Shown piece after piece: positions 8,165 to 17,628 of a stretch of 64,000 bases of DNA (position 1 is the stretch's first letter; each line of letters begins with the position of its first letter). The position numbers and the translations under genes are program-made. The notes under the pieces were generated by a model. That model was given only the letters and a program-made list of their open reading frames with translations. It had not been told where the DNA came from and searched no databases. This stretch comes from Variovorax soli NBRC 106424 (GTDB taxonomy: Bacteria > Pseudomonadota > Gammaproteobacteria > Burkholderiales > Burkholderiaceae_C): NCBI RefSeq assembly GCF_001591385.1, contig NZ_BCUU01000014.1:1-64000 (forward strand), written 5' to 3'.

Positions 8165-9366
8165 GCAATGTCCTTGGCAGGGGTGTTGAGGAACTGCTCG
8201 GCCAGCTGGACCCACATGGTGGCGCCCAGCGGAATCAGGCCGTCGTTGAAGTCGTAGCTGGCGTTGTGCAGCGTGCAGGGGCCCGCGCCGTGGTGCATGT
8301 CGCGGTGCGTGCCGTCGCCGTTGCCGATCCAGGCGTAGGCGCCCGGCTTGGCCTGCAGCATGAAGGAGAAGTCCTCGGCCGTCATGGCGCCCACCTGCGG
8401 CAGCACGTTGGCTTCGCCGACGATGCCGGCCATCACGCGGCGGGCGAAGTTGGCCTCGGCCTCGGTGTTGATGGTGGGCGGGTAGGTGCGCACGAACTCG
8501 AAGTCCAGCTGCGCGCCGTGTGCGGCGCAGATGCCCTCGGCGATTTCCTTCATGCGCCGCTCGATCAGGTCGAGCACCTCCAGCGTGAAGGTGCGCACCG
8601 TGCCCTTGAGCTCGCAGTTGTCGGGCGTGACAGTGGGCGCCTCGCCGGCATGGAACATGGTGACCGAGATCACGCCGGCCTCGGTGGGCTTCATGTTGCG
8701 CGTGAGGATGGTCTGGAAGGCCTGCACCATCTCCGCGCCGATGGGCACCGGGTCGATGCTGGTGTGCGGCAGCGCCGCGTGGCCGCCCTTGCCGCGGATG
8801 GTGATGTGGAACTGGTTGCTCGAGGCCATCACCGGCCCGGGGCTCACGGCGAACTCGCCGGCCTTCATGCCGGGCCAGTTGTGCATGCCGAACACGGCCT
8901 CCATGGGGAACTTGTCGAACAGGCCGTCCTTGATCATTTCGCGGGCGCCGCCGCCGCCTTCTTCCGCCGGCTGGAAGATGAGGTAGACGGTGCCGTCGAA
9001 GTTGCGGTGCCTGGCCAGATGCTGCGCTGCAGCAAGCAACATGGCGGTGTGGCCGTCATGGCCGCAGGCATGCATCTTCCCGTGGATCTTGCTGGCGTGG
9101 GCGAAGGTGTTGAGCTCGGTCACCGGCAGCGCGTCCATGTCGGCGCGCAGGCCCACGGCGCGCGGGCTCGTCCCGTTTTTCACGATGCCCACCACGCCGG
9201 TGGTGCCCATCCCGCGGTGGATGGGGATGCCCCATTCGGTGAGCTTCGCGGCCACCAGGTCGGCGGTACGCACTTCTTCGTAGCACAGCTCGGGGTGGGC
9301 ATGGATTTCACGTCGAAGCGCGGCGATGCCCGGCGCCTGCTCGACGAGCGAGTCGATCAGTTTCAT
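8161..9366 (-). CDS. M20 family amidohydrolase (hippurate hydrolase-like)
   Basis: 401 residues, family-typical. Metal-binding and catalytic motifs of the M20D group are all present: LRADMDALPV, MHACGHDGHTAMLL (Cys/His ligands), FQPAEEGGGGAREMI (catalytic and ligand Glu), GMHNWPGM and the late ligand His in HHGAGPCTLHN. Relatives hydrolyse N-acyl amino acids (hippurate, indole-acetyl amino acids, N-acetyl-diaminopimelate). Cytoplasmic, no leader. The ATG at 9366 starts the conserved part; extension upstream to 9423 would cross into the divergent argE start and is rejected. First gene of a two-gene operon with the M14-like gene. Confidence 0.92.
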   Translation of the reverse strand: MKLIDSLVEQAPGIAALRREIHAHPELCYEEVRTADLVAAKLTEWGIPIHRGMGTTGVVGIVKNGTSPRAVGLRADMDALPVTELNTFAHASKIHGKMHACGHDGHTAMLLAAAQHLARHRNFDGTVYLIFQPAEEGGGGAREMIKDGLFDKFPMEAVFGMHNWPGMKAGEFAVSPGPVMASSNQFHITIRGKGGHAALPHTSIDPVPIGAEMVQAFQTILTRNMKPTEAGVISVTMFHAGEAPTVTPDNCELKGTVRTFTLEVLDLIERRMKEIAEGICAAHGAQLDFEFVRTYPPTINTEAEANFARRVMAGIVGEANVLPQVGAMTAEDFSFMLQAKPGAYAWIGNGDGTHRDMHHGAGPCTLHNASYDFNDGLIPLGATMWVQLAEQFLNTPAKDIA

Positions 9367-9421
9367 GGGAGACAGTCTAGACGAGCGTGCCGATTGCGGC
9401 AGTTGGCCGACAATGGGCCGC

Positions 9422-10633
9422 ATGCCCCATCAACTTTCCCAGCGCGCCCTTGAAATGGCCCAGGCCCTGGTGCGCATGAACACCGTGAGCGCCAACAGCA
9501 ACCTGGCGCTCATCGAGTACGCGCGCGACCACCTGCATGGCCTGGGCGTGCGCAGCCGCCTGACCTGGAACGCCGACAAGACCAAGGCCAACCTGTTCGC
9601 CACGCTGGGCGCGGGCAAGCCCTCCGGCATCATCCTGTCGGGCCACACCGACACCGTGCCGTGGGACGGCCAGGCCTGGACGGTGGATCCGCTCTCGGGC
9701 AGCGTGCAGGACTGGCCGGGCGAGGAAGTCGCCGGCGGCCAGGTGGAGCAGGCCGGCCCGCGCCTGTATGGCCGCGGCAGCGCCGACATGAAGGCCTTCA
9801 TTGCCGTGGCGCTGGCCAACGCCGACCGCTTCCTGGAAAGCGAGTCGCCCTTTGCGGTGCACCTGGCCTTCAGCTACGACGAGGAGGTGGGCTGCTTCGG
9901 CGTGCGCGAGCTCATTGCCGACATGAAGGAGGCGGGCGTCAAGCCGGTGGCCTGCATCGTGGGCGAGCCCACCAGCATGGTGCCGGCCATTGCCCACAAG
10001 GGCGTGTACCGCTGGCGCTGCTGCGTGCGCGGCAAAGAGGCGCATTCGTCGCTCACGCCGCAATCGGTCAATGCCATCGAGATGGCCGCGCGCATGGTCG
10101 GCAAGGTGCGCGACATGGCCGAGGGCTTCGAGCGGGACGAGCCGCGCTACGAGGGCTTCGACGTGCCGTTCAGCACCGCCAGCGTGGGCCAGTTCCACGG
10201 CGGCATTGCCGACAACGTGGTGCCGCGCGACGCGGAGTTCCGCTACGAATTCCGCAACCTGCCCACGGCCGATGCGCTGGCCATGCAGAAGGAAGTGCTG
10301 GCCCATGCGCGCAAGCTCGAAGCCGGCATGAAGAAGGTCGCGCCCGATGCCGGCATCGCCTTCGAGACCATCTGCGAGATTCCCAGCTTTCTGGGCTCGG
10401 CGCGCGACCCGGTCACCCGGCTGGCGCAGCGCCTGTCGGGCAACGAGAGCACCACGCTGGTGGCCTTCGGCACCGAGGCGGGCCTGTTCAAGAACGCCGG
10501 CATTCCCACCGTGGTGTGCGGCCCCGGCAGCATTGCCCAGGCGCACCAGCCGGACGAATACGTCACGCTCGACCAGCTGGCCCGCTGCGAAGTCTTCATG
10601 CGCGGCCTGGCGCTGGCGCGCGAACTGGGCTGA
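9422..10633 (+). CDS. argE: Acetylornithine deacetylase
   Basis: Hydrolyses N2-acetyl-L-ornithine to ornithine and acetate in arginine biosynthesis. 403 residues of the M20A/ArgE type: SGHTDTVPWDGQ (metal His and Asp), LYGRGSADMKAFIA (bridging Asp), FSYDEEVGCFGVRELI (catalytic and metal Glu), VGEPTSM, and the C-terminal GPGSIAQAHQPDEYV with its His ligand. An ATG nine bases upstream (9413) is an alternative start; neither has a strong ribosome site. It is divergent from the M20 amidohydrolase across 55 bases. argB lies about 42 kb away, so arginine genes are scattered, as usual in this group. Confidence 0.93.
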   Translation: MPHQLSQRALEMAQALVRMNTVSANSNLALIEYARDHLHGLGVRSRLTWNADKTKANLFATLGAGKPSGIILSGHTDTVPWDGQAWTVDPLSGSVQDWPGEEVAGGQVEQAGPRLYGRGSADMKAFIAVALANADRFLESESPFAVHLAFSYDEEVGCFGVRELIADMKEAGVKPVACIVGEPTSMVPAIAHKGVYRWRCCVRGKEAHSSLTPQSVNAIEMAARMVGKVRDMAEGFERDEPRYEGFDVPFSTASVGQFHGGIADNVVPRDAEFRYEFRNLPTADALAMQKEVLAHARKLEAGMKKVAPDAGIAFETICEIPSFLGSARDPVTRLAQRLSGNESTTLVAFGTEAGLFKNAGIPTVVCGPGSIAQAHQPDEYVTLDQLARCEVFMRGLALARELG

Positions 10634-10650
10634 ACCCGGCTGGCAAGCGG

Positions 10651-11919
10651 ATGGCGCCGGCGCAGCAGGACTTGCAGGCCGCGCGCCTGGCGCGCATGAA
10701 GCGCATCGCCCTGGGCCTGCTGGGCCTGGCCGCCTGCGTGTATGCCCTGGCCACCGCCATGGAGGGCCGGCATGCGGCCTGGGGTTATGTCGCGGCCTTT
10801 GCCGAGGCGGCCATGGTGGGCGCGATTGCCGACTGGTTCGCGGTGGTGGCCCTCTTCAGGCATCCGCTGGGCCTGCCCATTCCGCACACGGCGATCATTC
10901 CGGAGAACAAGTCGCGCATCGGGGCCAACCTGGCGGGCTTCATCTGCAACAACTTCCTTTCCACGCAGCAGGTGCTGGCCAAGCTGGAGCAGTTCGACCC
11001 GGCCGGCCGGCTGGCGCAGTGGCTGGCCCGGCCGGGCAACGGCCAGCAACTGGGCCGCCTGGGCGTGACGGCGGCGCGCTACGGGCTGTCGGCCTTCGAC
11101 GACGAGCGGGTGCGCGCCTTCCTGGGCCATGCCGCCGCCTCCGGGCTGGCCAAGGTCGACCTGTCCAGCCTGGCCGGGCAGTCGCTGGAGGCGCTCACCG
11201 AAGGCGGGCGCCACCAGGCGCTGCTGGACGACGTGCTGCAGCAGGTGGCCGGCCTGGTGGAGGGCGAGGCGGTGCAGGAGCACATCACCGAGGCCATCGC
11301 CCGCGAGATCAAGGCGCTGCGCTACGTGGGCCTGGACCAGGTGGCGGCGCGGCTGGCCACGCGCAAGGTGGTGTCGGTGGTGGCCAAGACGATCGGCGAC
11401 CTGGCGGCGCAGGCGGACCATCCGCTGCGGCTTCGCTTCGACGCCTTCACGCATGAGTTCATCGACAGGCTGCAGCACGATGCGGCCTTTCATGCGCGCG
11501 GCGAGAAGCTGCGGGCCGACCTGCTGGCCCATCCGGCGCTGGGCAAGTACCTGCACGGCCTGTGGGACGAGCTGCTGGCCTGGCTGCATGCGGACTTGCT
11601 GCGGCCCGAGTCGTCCATCGGCGCGCGCATCTCGGCGCTGTCGCAGGAACTGGGCGAGCGGCTGGAGGCCGACGCCGCCATGCGCCGCTGGATCAACGAA
11701 CAGATCACCGCCGCGGCGCCGCTGGCCATCGAGCGCTACCGCGAGGACATCCGCCGCTACATCGTCGAGCGCGTGGATGCCTGGAACACCCACGAGATGA
11801 CGGCAGAGCTGGAGCGCAACGTGGGGCGCGACCTGCAGTTCATCCGCATCAACGGCACGCTGGTGGGCGGGCTGGTGGGGCTGGGCATCCATGCGGCCAC
11901 GCAGTGGCTTCGTGGATGA
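10651..11919 (+). CDS. DUF445 family inner-membrane protein
   Basis: 422 residues. N-terminal transmembrane region (about 16-60) with the family motif FAEAAMVGAIADWFAVVALF followed by HPLGLPIPHTAIIP. A long, mostly helical soluble domain follows, and a short hydrophobic segment at the C-terminus (INGTLVGGLVGLGIHAATQW). This is the DUF445 layout (E. coli YjiN); no biochemical function is established. It starts 17 bases after argE on the same strand, so cotranscription is likely, though a functional link is not implied. Confidence 0.88.
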   Translation: MAPAQQDLQAARLARMKRIALGLLGLAACVYALATAMEGRHAAWGYVAAFAEAAMVGAIADWFAVVALFRHPLGLPIPHTAIIPENKSRIGANLAGFICNNFLSTQQVLAKLEQFDPAGRLAQWLARPGNGQQLGRLGVTAARYGLSAFDDERVRAFLGHAAASGLAKVDLSSLAGQSLEALTEGGRHQALLDDVLQQVAGLVEGEAVQEHITEAIAREIKALRYVGLDQVAARLATRKVVSVVAKTIGDLAAQADHPLRLRFDAFTHEFIDRLQHDAAFHARGEKLRADLLAHPALGKYLHGLWDELLAWLHADLLRPESSIGARISALSQELGERLEADAAMRRWINEQITAAAPLAIERYREDIRRYIVERVDAWNTHEMTAELERNVGRDLQFIRINGTLVGGLVGLGIHAATQWLRG

Positions 11920-11928
11920 GGGGCGCGG

Positions 11929-13056
11929 CTACACGCGGATGCGGCCGTCGCCGGTGATCATGGAGAGCTCGACGAACTTCGAAGCCACGTGGTTCCTGGC
12001 AGAGAAGGAAACGTCGAAGCCGCCGAACTGCTGGTGCTCGATGCTCTCCAGCCCCGCGATCAATCCATCGCGCGAGACGCCGCGGCCCGGCGCCCGGCGC
12101 AGCCCTTCGGCCAGCACCTTGGCGGCCAGGTAGCCTTCCAGGCTCGAATAGTTGATGTTGCCCGCGCCGGCCTTGCGCACGGCTTCGGAGAACTCGCGGG
12201 TGATGGCGTTGGCCGAGTTGTACGGCGAGGGCACCACCTGCGACACCACCACGCCGGCGCCGTCCTTGCCCAGCTCGTCGGCCAGCGCCTGCGTGCCCAC
12301 GAAGGACACGTTGTAGAAGGTGCCGCCGTAGCCCGCCTTGCGCGCTTCGCGGATGAAGGCGGCGCAAGATTTGTACGCGCTGATCTGCACCACCGCGTCG
12401 GGCCGGGCCGCCACCAGCGCCTTCACCGCCGCGGCCACGTCCACCGAATTGCGCTCCACCGTGGCCTGGGCCACGGGCTTGAGGTTCTGCTGCGCCAGCG
12501 CCAGGGTGACGCCGTCCAGCCCGGCCTTGCCGTAGGCGTCGTTCTGGTAGAAGACCGCGATCTTCGCCAGGCCCAGGTGGGTGAGCTGCTTGACGATGAG
12601 CGCCGTCTCGTCGTTGTAGGACGCGCGCAGGTGGAACACGTTGCGCTGGAATGGCTCGCGCAGCGACATGGCGCCGGTGAAGGGGGCGATGAACGGCACC
12701 TTGTCCTTCACCGCCAGCGGCAGCGCGGCCAGGCTGGTGGGCGTGCCGATGTAGCCGAACAGGGCGAACACGTCGTCGTCGATCAGCTTCCTGGTGTTGG
12801 CCACGCAGCGGTCGGGCTCGTAGCCGTCGTCCAGGAACTTGATCTCGACGCGGCGCGCGCCCGGCAGGGCGTTGTTCTGGTCGAACAGCAGCTTGGCGCC
12901 CTGGTAGAACTGGATGCCCAGCTGGGCCGCCGGCCCGGTGAAGGGCGCGGACTGGCCCAGCACGATGGTGCCGTCCTGCGCGCTCACCGTGCCCTGAAAC
13001 CCTCCCAGTGCAGCAGCGCCCGCCGCGATGGAAAATTGCCTGCGACTCAGCCTCAT
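11929..13056 (-). CDS. ABC transporter substrate-binding protein (branched-chain amino acid type)
   Basis: Periplasmic type-1 binding protein of the LivJ/LivK group, 375 residues. RLSRRQFSIAAGAAALGG is a twin-arginine-like leader, cleaved near VSAQ. The mature protein has the family start TIVLGQSAPFTGPAAQLG, an NTRKLIDDDVFALFGYIGTP loop and a two-domain periplasmic fold. AAAGGGG stands 9 bases before the ATG. No permease or ATPase genes adjoin it, so it is an orphan receptor relying on a transporter elsewhere or serving sensing. It ends 9 bases past the convergent DUF445 gene and is divergent from the oxidoreductase. Ligand unknown. Confidence 0.9.
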   Translation of the reverse strand: MRLSRRQFSIAAGAAALGGFQGTVSAQDGTIVLGQSAPFTGPAAQLGIQFYQGAKLLFDQNNALPGARRVEIKFLDDGYEPDRCVANTRKLIDDDVFALFGYIGTPTSLAALPLAVKDKVPFIAPFTGAMSLREPFQRNVFHLRASYNDETALIVKQLTHLGLAKIAVFYQNDAYGKAGLDGVTLALAQQNLKPVAQATVERNSVDVAAAVKALVAARPDAVVQISAYKSCAAFIREARKAGYGGTFYNVSFVGTQALADELGKDGAGVVVSQVVPSPYNSANAITREFSEAVRKAGAGNINYSSLEGYLAAKVLAEGLRRAPGRGVSRDGLIAGLESIEHQQFGGFDVSFSARNHVASKFVELSMITGDGRIRV

Positions 13057-13110
13057 CGTAAAAACCCCTTTGCGCCTCCCCCGGGCGCGCTACCTGACAA
13101 GAAAACCACC

Positions 13111-15192
13111 ATGGATACTGCTGTGGCCTCACCCGCGACGACATCCGCCGCCGGCGTGCACACGGTGCGCGGCGCCTGCCCGCACGACTGCCCCGACACC
13201 TGCGCCCTGGTCACCACGGTCAAGGACGGGGTCGCGATCAAGTTGCAGGGGAATCCGGAGCATTCGCATACCGCGGGCGTGCTGTGCACCAAGGTCTCGC
13301 GCTACATCGAGCGCAACAACCACGAGGGCCGGCTGGTGCAGCCAATGCGGCGCAGCGGCCCCAAGGGCAGCGGCCGGTTCGAAGCGGTGAGCTGGGACGA
13401 GGCACTGGACGACATTGCTGCGCGCTTGAAGAGCCTGGCTGGTATCAATCCTGAATCAATTGTGCCGTACAGCTACGCCGGAACCATGGGTTTGGTGCAG
13501 GGCGAGTCGATGGACCGTCGCTTTTTCCACAAGCTCGGTGCGTCGCTGCTGGACCGCACCATCTGCTCCACCGCGGGGAGTGAAGCCTTCGGTTTTACTT
13601 TGGGCGGAAAAGTGGGGATGCGGGTCGAATTCTTCAGCGAGGCCAGGCTGATCCTGATCTGGGGCAGCAACTCCATTGCCAGCAACCTGCACTTCTGGCG
13701 CCATGCGCAGGCGGCCAAGCGCGCCGGCGCGCGGCTGGTGTGCATCGACCCGCGCAAGACCGAGACGGCGGACAAGTGCGACGAGCACGTGGCCCTGCTG
13801 CCCGGCACCGATGCCGCGCTGGCGCTGGCGCTGATGCACGAACTGATCGTGCACGACTGGCTGGACCACGACTACATCGCGCAGCACACGCTGGGCTGGG
13901 ACCAGCTGCGCGCGCGTGCGCTGCAATGGCCCCCTTCGCGCGCGGCGCAGGTGTGCGGCGTGCCGGAATCGCAGATCGTGGAACTGGCCCGCGCCTACGG
14001 CACGACGAAGCCCGCGGCCATTCGCCTGAACTACGGCATGCAGCGCGTGCACGGCGGCGGCAACGCGGCGCGCGCGGTGGCCTGCCTGCCGGCGCTCACC
14101 GGCGCGTGGCGGCACCGGGCCGGTGGCGTGCTGCTGAGCAGCTCGGGCCAGTACCCCATCGACCGCGCCGCGCTGCAGCGGCCCGACCTGCTGGCCGGGC
14201 GCACGCCGCGCACCATCAACATGGTGAAGATCGGCGAGGCGCTGCTGGACGAAGCCGACCCCATCAAGGCGCTGGTGGTCTACAACAGCAACCCGGTGGC
14301 GGTGGCGCCCGACTCGGGCCAGGTGGTGCAGGGCTTTGAGCGCGTAGACCTGTTCACCGTGGTGCTGGAGCAGTTCCAGACCGACACCGCCGACTATGCC
14401 GACTACCTGCTGCCGGCCACCACGCAGCTGGAGCACTGGGATGTGCACTTCAGCTACGGCCACACCGACGTGATGCTCAACACGCCCGCGCTGGCGCCGC
14501 GCGGCCAGGCGCGCAGCAACACCTGGGTGTTCCGCGAACTGGCCCGGCGCATGGGATTCACCGAGCCCTGCTTCTCGGACGACGACCAGGCGCTGGTGGC
14601 GGCCGCCTTTCCCGCCGGCAGCATCGACCATGAGGAGCTGCACGCCAAGGGATTCACCACCCTGCGCCTGCCCGAGGCGCCGTTTGCGCAAGGCAACTTC
14701 CCCACGCCTTCGGGCAAGTGCGAGTTCTTCAGCGCGCGCCTGGCCGCCATGGGGCAGGACGGGCTGCCGGACCATGTGGCCAACCATGAGGCCTTCGGCA
14801 GTTCGGCCACGTATCCGCTGGCGATGATCTCGCCGCCGGCGCGCAACTTCCTCAACTCCAGCTTCGTCAACGTGGCCAGCCTGCGCGACATCGAGGGCGA
14901 GCCGCTGCTGGAGATCCATGCGGACGACGCGGCCAGCCGCGGCATCGAGAACGGGCAGGTGGTCCGGGTGTTCAACGAACGCGGCGAGCATCGCTGCCGC
15001 GCCGAGGTGTCGCGCCGCGCCCGGCCGGGCGTGGTGCACGGCCTGGGCATCTGGTGGCGCAAGCTCGGGCTGGACGGTACCAACGTCAACCAGCTCACCA
15101 GCCAGCGCCTGACCGACATCGGCCGCGGCCCCACGTTCTACGACTGCCTGGTGCAGGTGGAGGCGGCGCCGCCAGCGGCGTCCGGGCGCTGA
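13111..15192 (+). CDS. Molybdopterin-dependent oxidoreductase, 4Fe-4S (DMSO reductase family)
   Basis: 693 residues. N-terminal iron-sulfur motif C-x2-C-x3-C (ACPHDCPDTC) with a fourth Cys in GVLCTKVSRY; molybdopterin domains follow (SYAGTMGLVQGESMDR, ICSTAGSEAFGFTLGG, LILIWGSNSIASNLHFW). A C-terminal dinucleotide-binding domain spans about residues 570-690 (IHADDAASRGIENGQVVRVF). No Tat leader, so it is probably cytoplasmic, in the group of formate-dehydrogenase- or BisC-like enzymes of uncertain substrate. The residue coordinating Mo cannot be assigned with certainty; Cys or Ser in ICSTAGS is the candidate. No dedicated electron-transfer subunit is adjacent. Confidence 0.9.
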   Translation: MDTAVASPATTSAAGVHTVRGACPHDCPDTCALVTTVKDGVAIKLQGNPEHSHTAGVLCTKVSRYIERNNHEGRLVQPMRRSGPKGSGRFEAVSWDEALDDIAARLKSLAGINPESIVPYSYAGTMGLVQGESMDRRFFHKLGASLLDRTICSTAGSEAFGFTLGGKVGMRVEFFSEARLILIWGSNSIASNLHFWRHAQAAKRAGARLVCIDPRKTETADKCDEHVALLPGTDAALALALMHELIVHDWLDHDYIAQHTLGWDQLRARALQWPPSRAAQVCGVPESQIVELARAYGTTKPAAIRLNYGMQRVHGGGNAARAVACLPALTGAWRHRAGGVLLSSSGQYPIDRAALQRPDLLAGRTPRTINMVKIGEALLDEADPIKALVVYNSNPVAVAPDSGQVVQGFERVDLFTVVLEQFQTDTADYADYLLPATTQLEHWDVHFSYGHTDVMLNTPALAPRGQARSNTWVFRELARRMGFTEPCFSDDDQALVAAAFPAGSIDHEELHAKGFTTLRLPEAPFAQGNFPTPSGKCEFFSARLAAMGQDGLPDHVANHEAFGSSATYPLAMISPPARNFLNSSFVNVASLRDIEGEPLLEIHADDAASRGIENGQVVRVFNERGEHRCRAEVSRRARPGVVHGLGIWWRKLGLDGTNVNQLTSQRLTDIGRGPTFYDCLVQVEAAPPAASGR

Positions 15193-15196
15193 TCGA

Positions 15197-16351
15197 ATGA
15201 GCCCGCGCCTGGTTGCCGCAGCGGCCGCGGCGGTTGCGCTGGTGGGCTGCACCGGCTGCACCAACCTCGGCTACTACTGGCAGGCCGCGACCGGCCATGC
15301 CGACCTGATGCGCGCCGCGCGGCCCGTGCCCGAGTGGCTGGCGGACCCCGCGGCTTCGCAGGCATTGAAGGACAAACTGGTCCTGAGCCAGCGCATCCGC
15401 CGTTATGCCAGCGACGAGCTGGGCCTGCCGGACAACAAGAGCTACACCGCCTACGCCGACCTGAAGCGGCCGGCCGCGCTGTGGAATGTGGTGGCGGCGC
15501 CGCAGTACTCGCTGACGCTCCATACCTGGTGCTTTCCGGTAGCCGGGTGCGTGGGCTACCGCGGCTACTACGCGCTGCCCGAGGCGCAGGCCGAGGCCGA
15601 GCGCCTGCGCGCCGAGGGGCTGGAGGTGGCGGTGTATCCGGTGCCGGCGTATTCGACGCTGGGCTGGCTCAATTGGGCAGGCGGCGATCCGCTGCTCTCG
15701 TCCTTCATCGGCTATCCGGAAGGGGAGCTGGCGCGCCTCTTGTTCCATGAACTGGCGCACCAGGTGGTGTACGTGCCGGACGACACCACCTTCAACGAGT
15801 CCTTTGCCACGGCGGTCGAGCGCCTGGGCGGCGAGCGCTGGCTGGCGACCCAGGCCACGCCAGCCGCGCGCGAGGAATACCTGGGCTTCGACGCGCAGCG
15901 CCGGGCATTCCGCGCGCTGGCGCTGGACACGCGCGCGAAGCTGCAGGCGGTGTATGGGTCGAGCGAAGCCGCTGCGCAGGACTGGGCGGTGGTGGAGCAG
16001 CGCAAGAAGGCCGTGATGGACGAGTTCCGCGAGCGCTATGCCCAGCTGCGCGCCGGCTGGAGCGGCCCGCGCCAGGGCGCCTACGACGCCTGGGTGGCCC
16101 GTGCCAACAATGCGCTGCTGGGCGCGCAGGCGGCCTACGACTCAAAGGTGCCTGGCTTCGAGGCGCTGTTCAAGGCGCAGGCGGCGGCCGGCGGCGATCC
16201 GTGGCCGCGCTTCTACGCCCAGGTCAAGAAGCTGGCGCAGCAGCCCAAGGCCGAGCGCGACGCGGCGCTGGGCAACGAGCCGCCGCGCGCCGATGGCGGC
16301 GCACCCGGCAGCGCACCGAAGGCCAAGGAGCTCGGCAGCACGGGCGAATGA
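15197..16351 (+). CDS. Predicted aminopeptidase, lipoprotein (PF10023 family)
   Basis: 384 residues. The leader VAAAAAAVALVGCTGC has a lipobox-like LVGC at the end of the hydrophobic stretch, suggesting a membrane-anchored lipoprotein. A zinc site HELAHQ lies near residue 187 and a downstream NESFAT supplies the third ligand Glu; this HExxH...NE pattern is the predicted aminopeptidase family (PF10023). The C-terminal third is charged and helical. It starts 5 bases after the oxidoreductase stop, so it is likely cotranscribed. Activity is predicted from motifs only. Confidence 0.87.
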   Translation: MSPRLVAAAAAAVALVGCTGCTNLGYYWQAATGHADLMRAARPVPEWLADPAASQALKDKLVLSQRIRRYASDELGLPDNKSYTAYADLKRPAALWNVVAAPQYSLTLHTWCFPVAGCVGYRGYYALPEAQAEAERLRAEGLEVAVYPVPAYSTLGWLNWAGGDPLLSSFIGYPEGELARLLFHELAHQVVYVPDDTTFNESFATAVERLGGERWLATQATPAAREEYLGFDAQRRAFRALALDTRAKLQAVYGSSEAAAQDWAVVEQRKKAVMDEFRERYAQLRAGWSGPRQGAYDAWVARANNALLGAQAAYDSKVPGFEALFKAQAAAGGDPWPRFYAQVKKLAQQPKAERDAALGNEPPRADGGAPGSAPKAKELGSTGE

Positions 16352-16385
16352 CGGCCGGGCTCGCTGCCGCGACGCAGAGAAGAAG

Positions 16386-17621
16386 ATGCGAATGGAAGAC
16401 AAGCAATCGGCAAGCGGACCTTTGGCGGGCCTGCGCGTGATCGAGATGGGCCAGCTCATCGCGGGCCCCTTTGCCGCCCGCACGCTGGCGGATTTCGGCG
16501 CGGAAGTGATCAAGATCGAGCCGCCCTCCGGCGGCGACCCGCTGCGCAAATGGCGCCTGCTGGATGCAGACGGCACGTCGGTGTGGTGGCAGGCGCAGTC
16601 GCGCAACAAGCGCTCGCTGGCGCTGGACCTGCGCGGGCGCGAGGCGCAGGAGATCGTGCGGCGACTGGCGCTGGAGGCGGACGTGCTCATCGAGAACTTC
16701 CGGCCCGGCGCCATGGAGGGCTGGGGCCTGGGGCCGGATGTGCTGCAGGCGGCCAACCCGGGGCTGATCATGCTGCGCATCAGCGGCTATGGGCAAAGCG
16801 GCCCGTACCGCGACCGGCCGGGCTTCGGCGTGGTGGCCGAAGCCATGGGCGGGCTGCGCCACCTGACCGCCGAGCCGGGGCGGGTGCCAGTGCGCGTGGG
16901 CGTGTCGATCGGCGACACCCTGGCTTCGCTGCACGGCGTGATCGGCATCCTGATGGCGCTGCACCATCGCCATGCCACGGTGAGCGAGCAGGCGCCCCGG
17001 GGGCGCGGCCAGGTGATCGACGTGGCGCTGTACGAGGCGGTGTTCAACTGCATGGAAAGCCTGCTGCCTGAATACAGCGCCTTCGGCGTGGTGCGCGAGG
17101 CGGCCGGCAGCGCGCTGCCGGGCATTGCGCCGAGCAATGCTTACCGATGCGCCGACGGCTATGCCCTGGTGGCCGGCAACGGCGACAGCATCTTCAAGCG
17201 GCTGATGAACTGCATCGGCCGCCCGGACCTGGCCGAGGATCCGCAGATGGCGGGCAATGCCGGCCGGGTGGCGCAGGTGGCGATGATCGATGCTGCCATC
17301 GGCGACTGGACCGCGGGCCGGACGGTAGCCGAGGTGCTGGGGGCGTTGGCCGCCGCCGACGTGCCGGCAGGCCGGATCTACACCGTGGCCGACATTGCCG
17401 CCGACCCGCACTTCGCGGCGCGCGGCATGCTGCAAGAGATGGACCGGCCCGATGGCAGCAAGCTGCTGCTGCCGGGCTTCGTGCCCAAGCTCTCGGCCAC
17501 GCCCGCCAGCCACCGGCGCAATGCGCCGACGCTGGGCCAGGACACCGATGCGGTGCTGCGAGAGGTGGGGCTGAGCGAAGCGCAGATTGCCGCGCTCAAG
17601 GCGCGCGGCGTGGTGGCCTGA
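16386..17621 (+). CDS. CaiB/BaiF family CoA transferase
   Basis: Class III CoA transferase, 411 residues; moves CoA between carboxylic acids through an aspartyl-CoA intermediate. Family motifs: GLRVIEMGQLIAGPFAARTL, GAEVIKIEPPSGGDPLRKW, NKRSLALDLR, LIENFRPGAMEGWGLG and a candidate nucleophile Asp near residue 176 in VGVSIGDTLASLHG. Two in-frame ATGs (16386, 16392) follow a GAGAAGAAG purine run; I chose the first. Cytoplasmic, probably in beta-oxidation or aromatic/organic acid breakdown. The convergent gene next door encodes an acyl-CoA-binding protein, which fits an acyl-CoA theme. Substrates unknown. Confidence 0.92.
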   Translation: MRMEDKQSASGPLAGLRVIEMGQLIAGPFAARTLADFGAEVIKIEPPSGGDPLRKWRLLDADGTSVWWQAQSRNKRSLALDLRGREAQEIVRRLALEADVLIENFRPGAMEGWGLGPDVLQAANPGLIMLRISGYGQSGPYRDRPGFGVVAEAMGGLRHLTAEPGRVPVRVGVSIGDTLASLHGVIGILMALHHRHATVSEQAPRGRGQVIDVALYEAVFNCMESLLPEYSAFGVVREAAGSALPGIAPSNAYRCADGYALVAGNGDSIFKRLMNCIGRPDLAEDPQMAGNAGRVAQVAMIDAAIGDWTAGRTVAEVLGALAAADVPAGRIYTVADIAADPHFAARGMLQEMDRPDGSKLLLPGFVPKLSATPASHRRNAPTLGQDTDAVLREVGLSEAQIAALKARGVVA

Positions 17622-17628
17622 TGATGAA

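Noticed and set aside
5664-8168. 834-codon minus-strand frame spanning the LysM gene, coaX and the M14-like gene
   Set aside because: Only its last part (the LysM protein from 6140) is real; the rest is out of frame with the M14 gene or antisense to coaX.
8161-9423. Longer M20 amidohydrolase starting at 9423
   Set aside because: The extra 19 residues are unconserved in character and would overlap the divergent argE start; the ATG at 9366 gives the family N-terminus.
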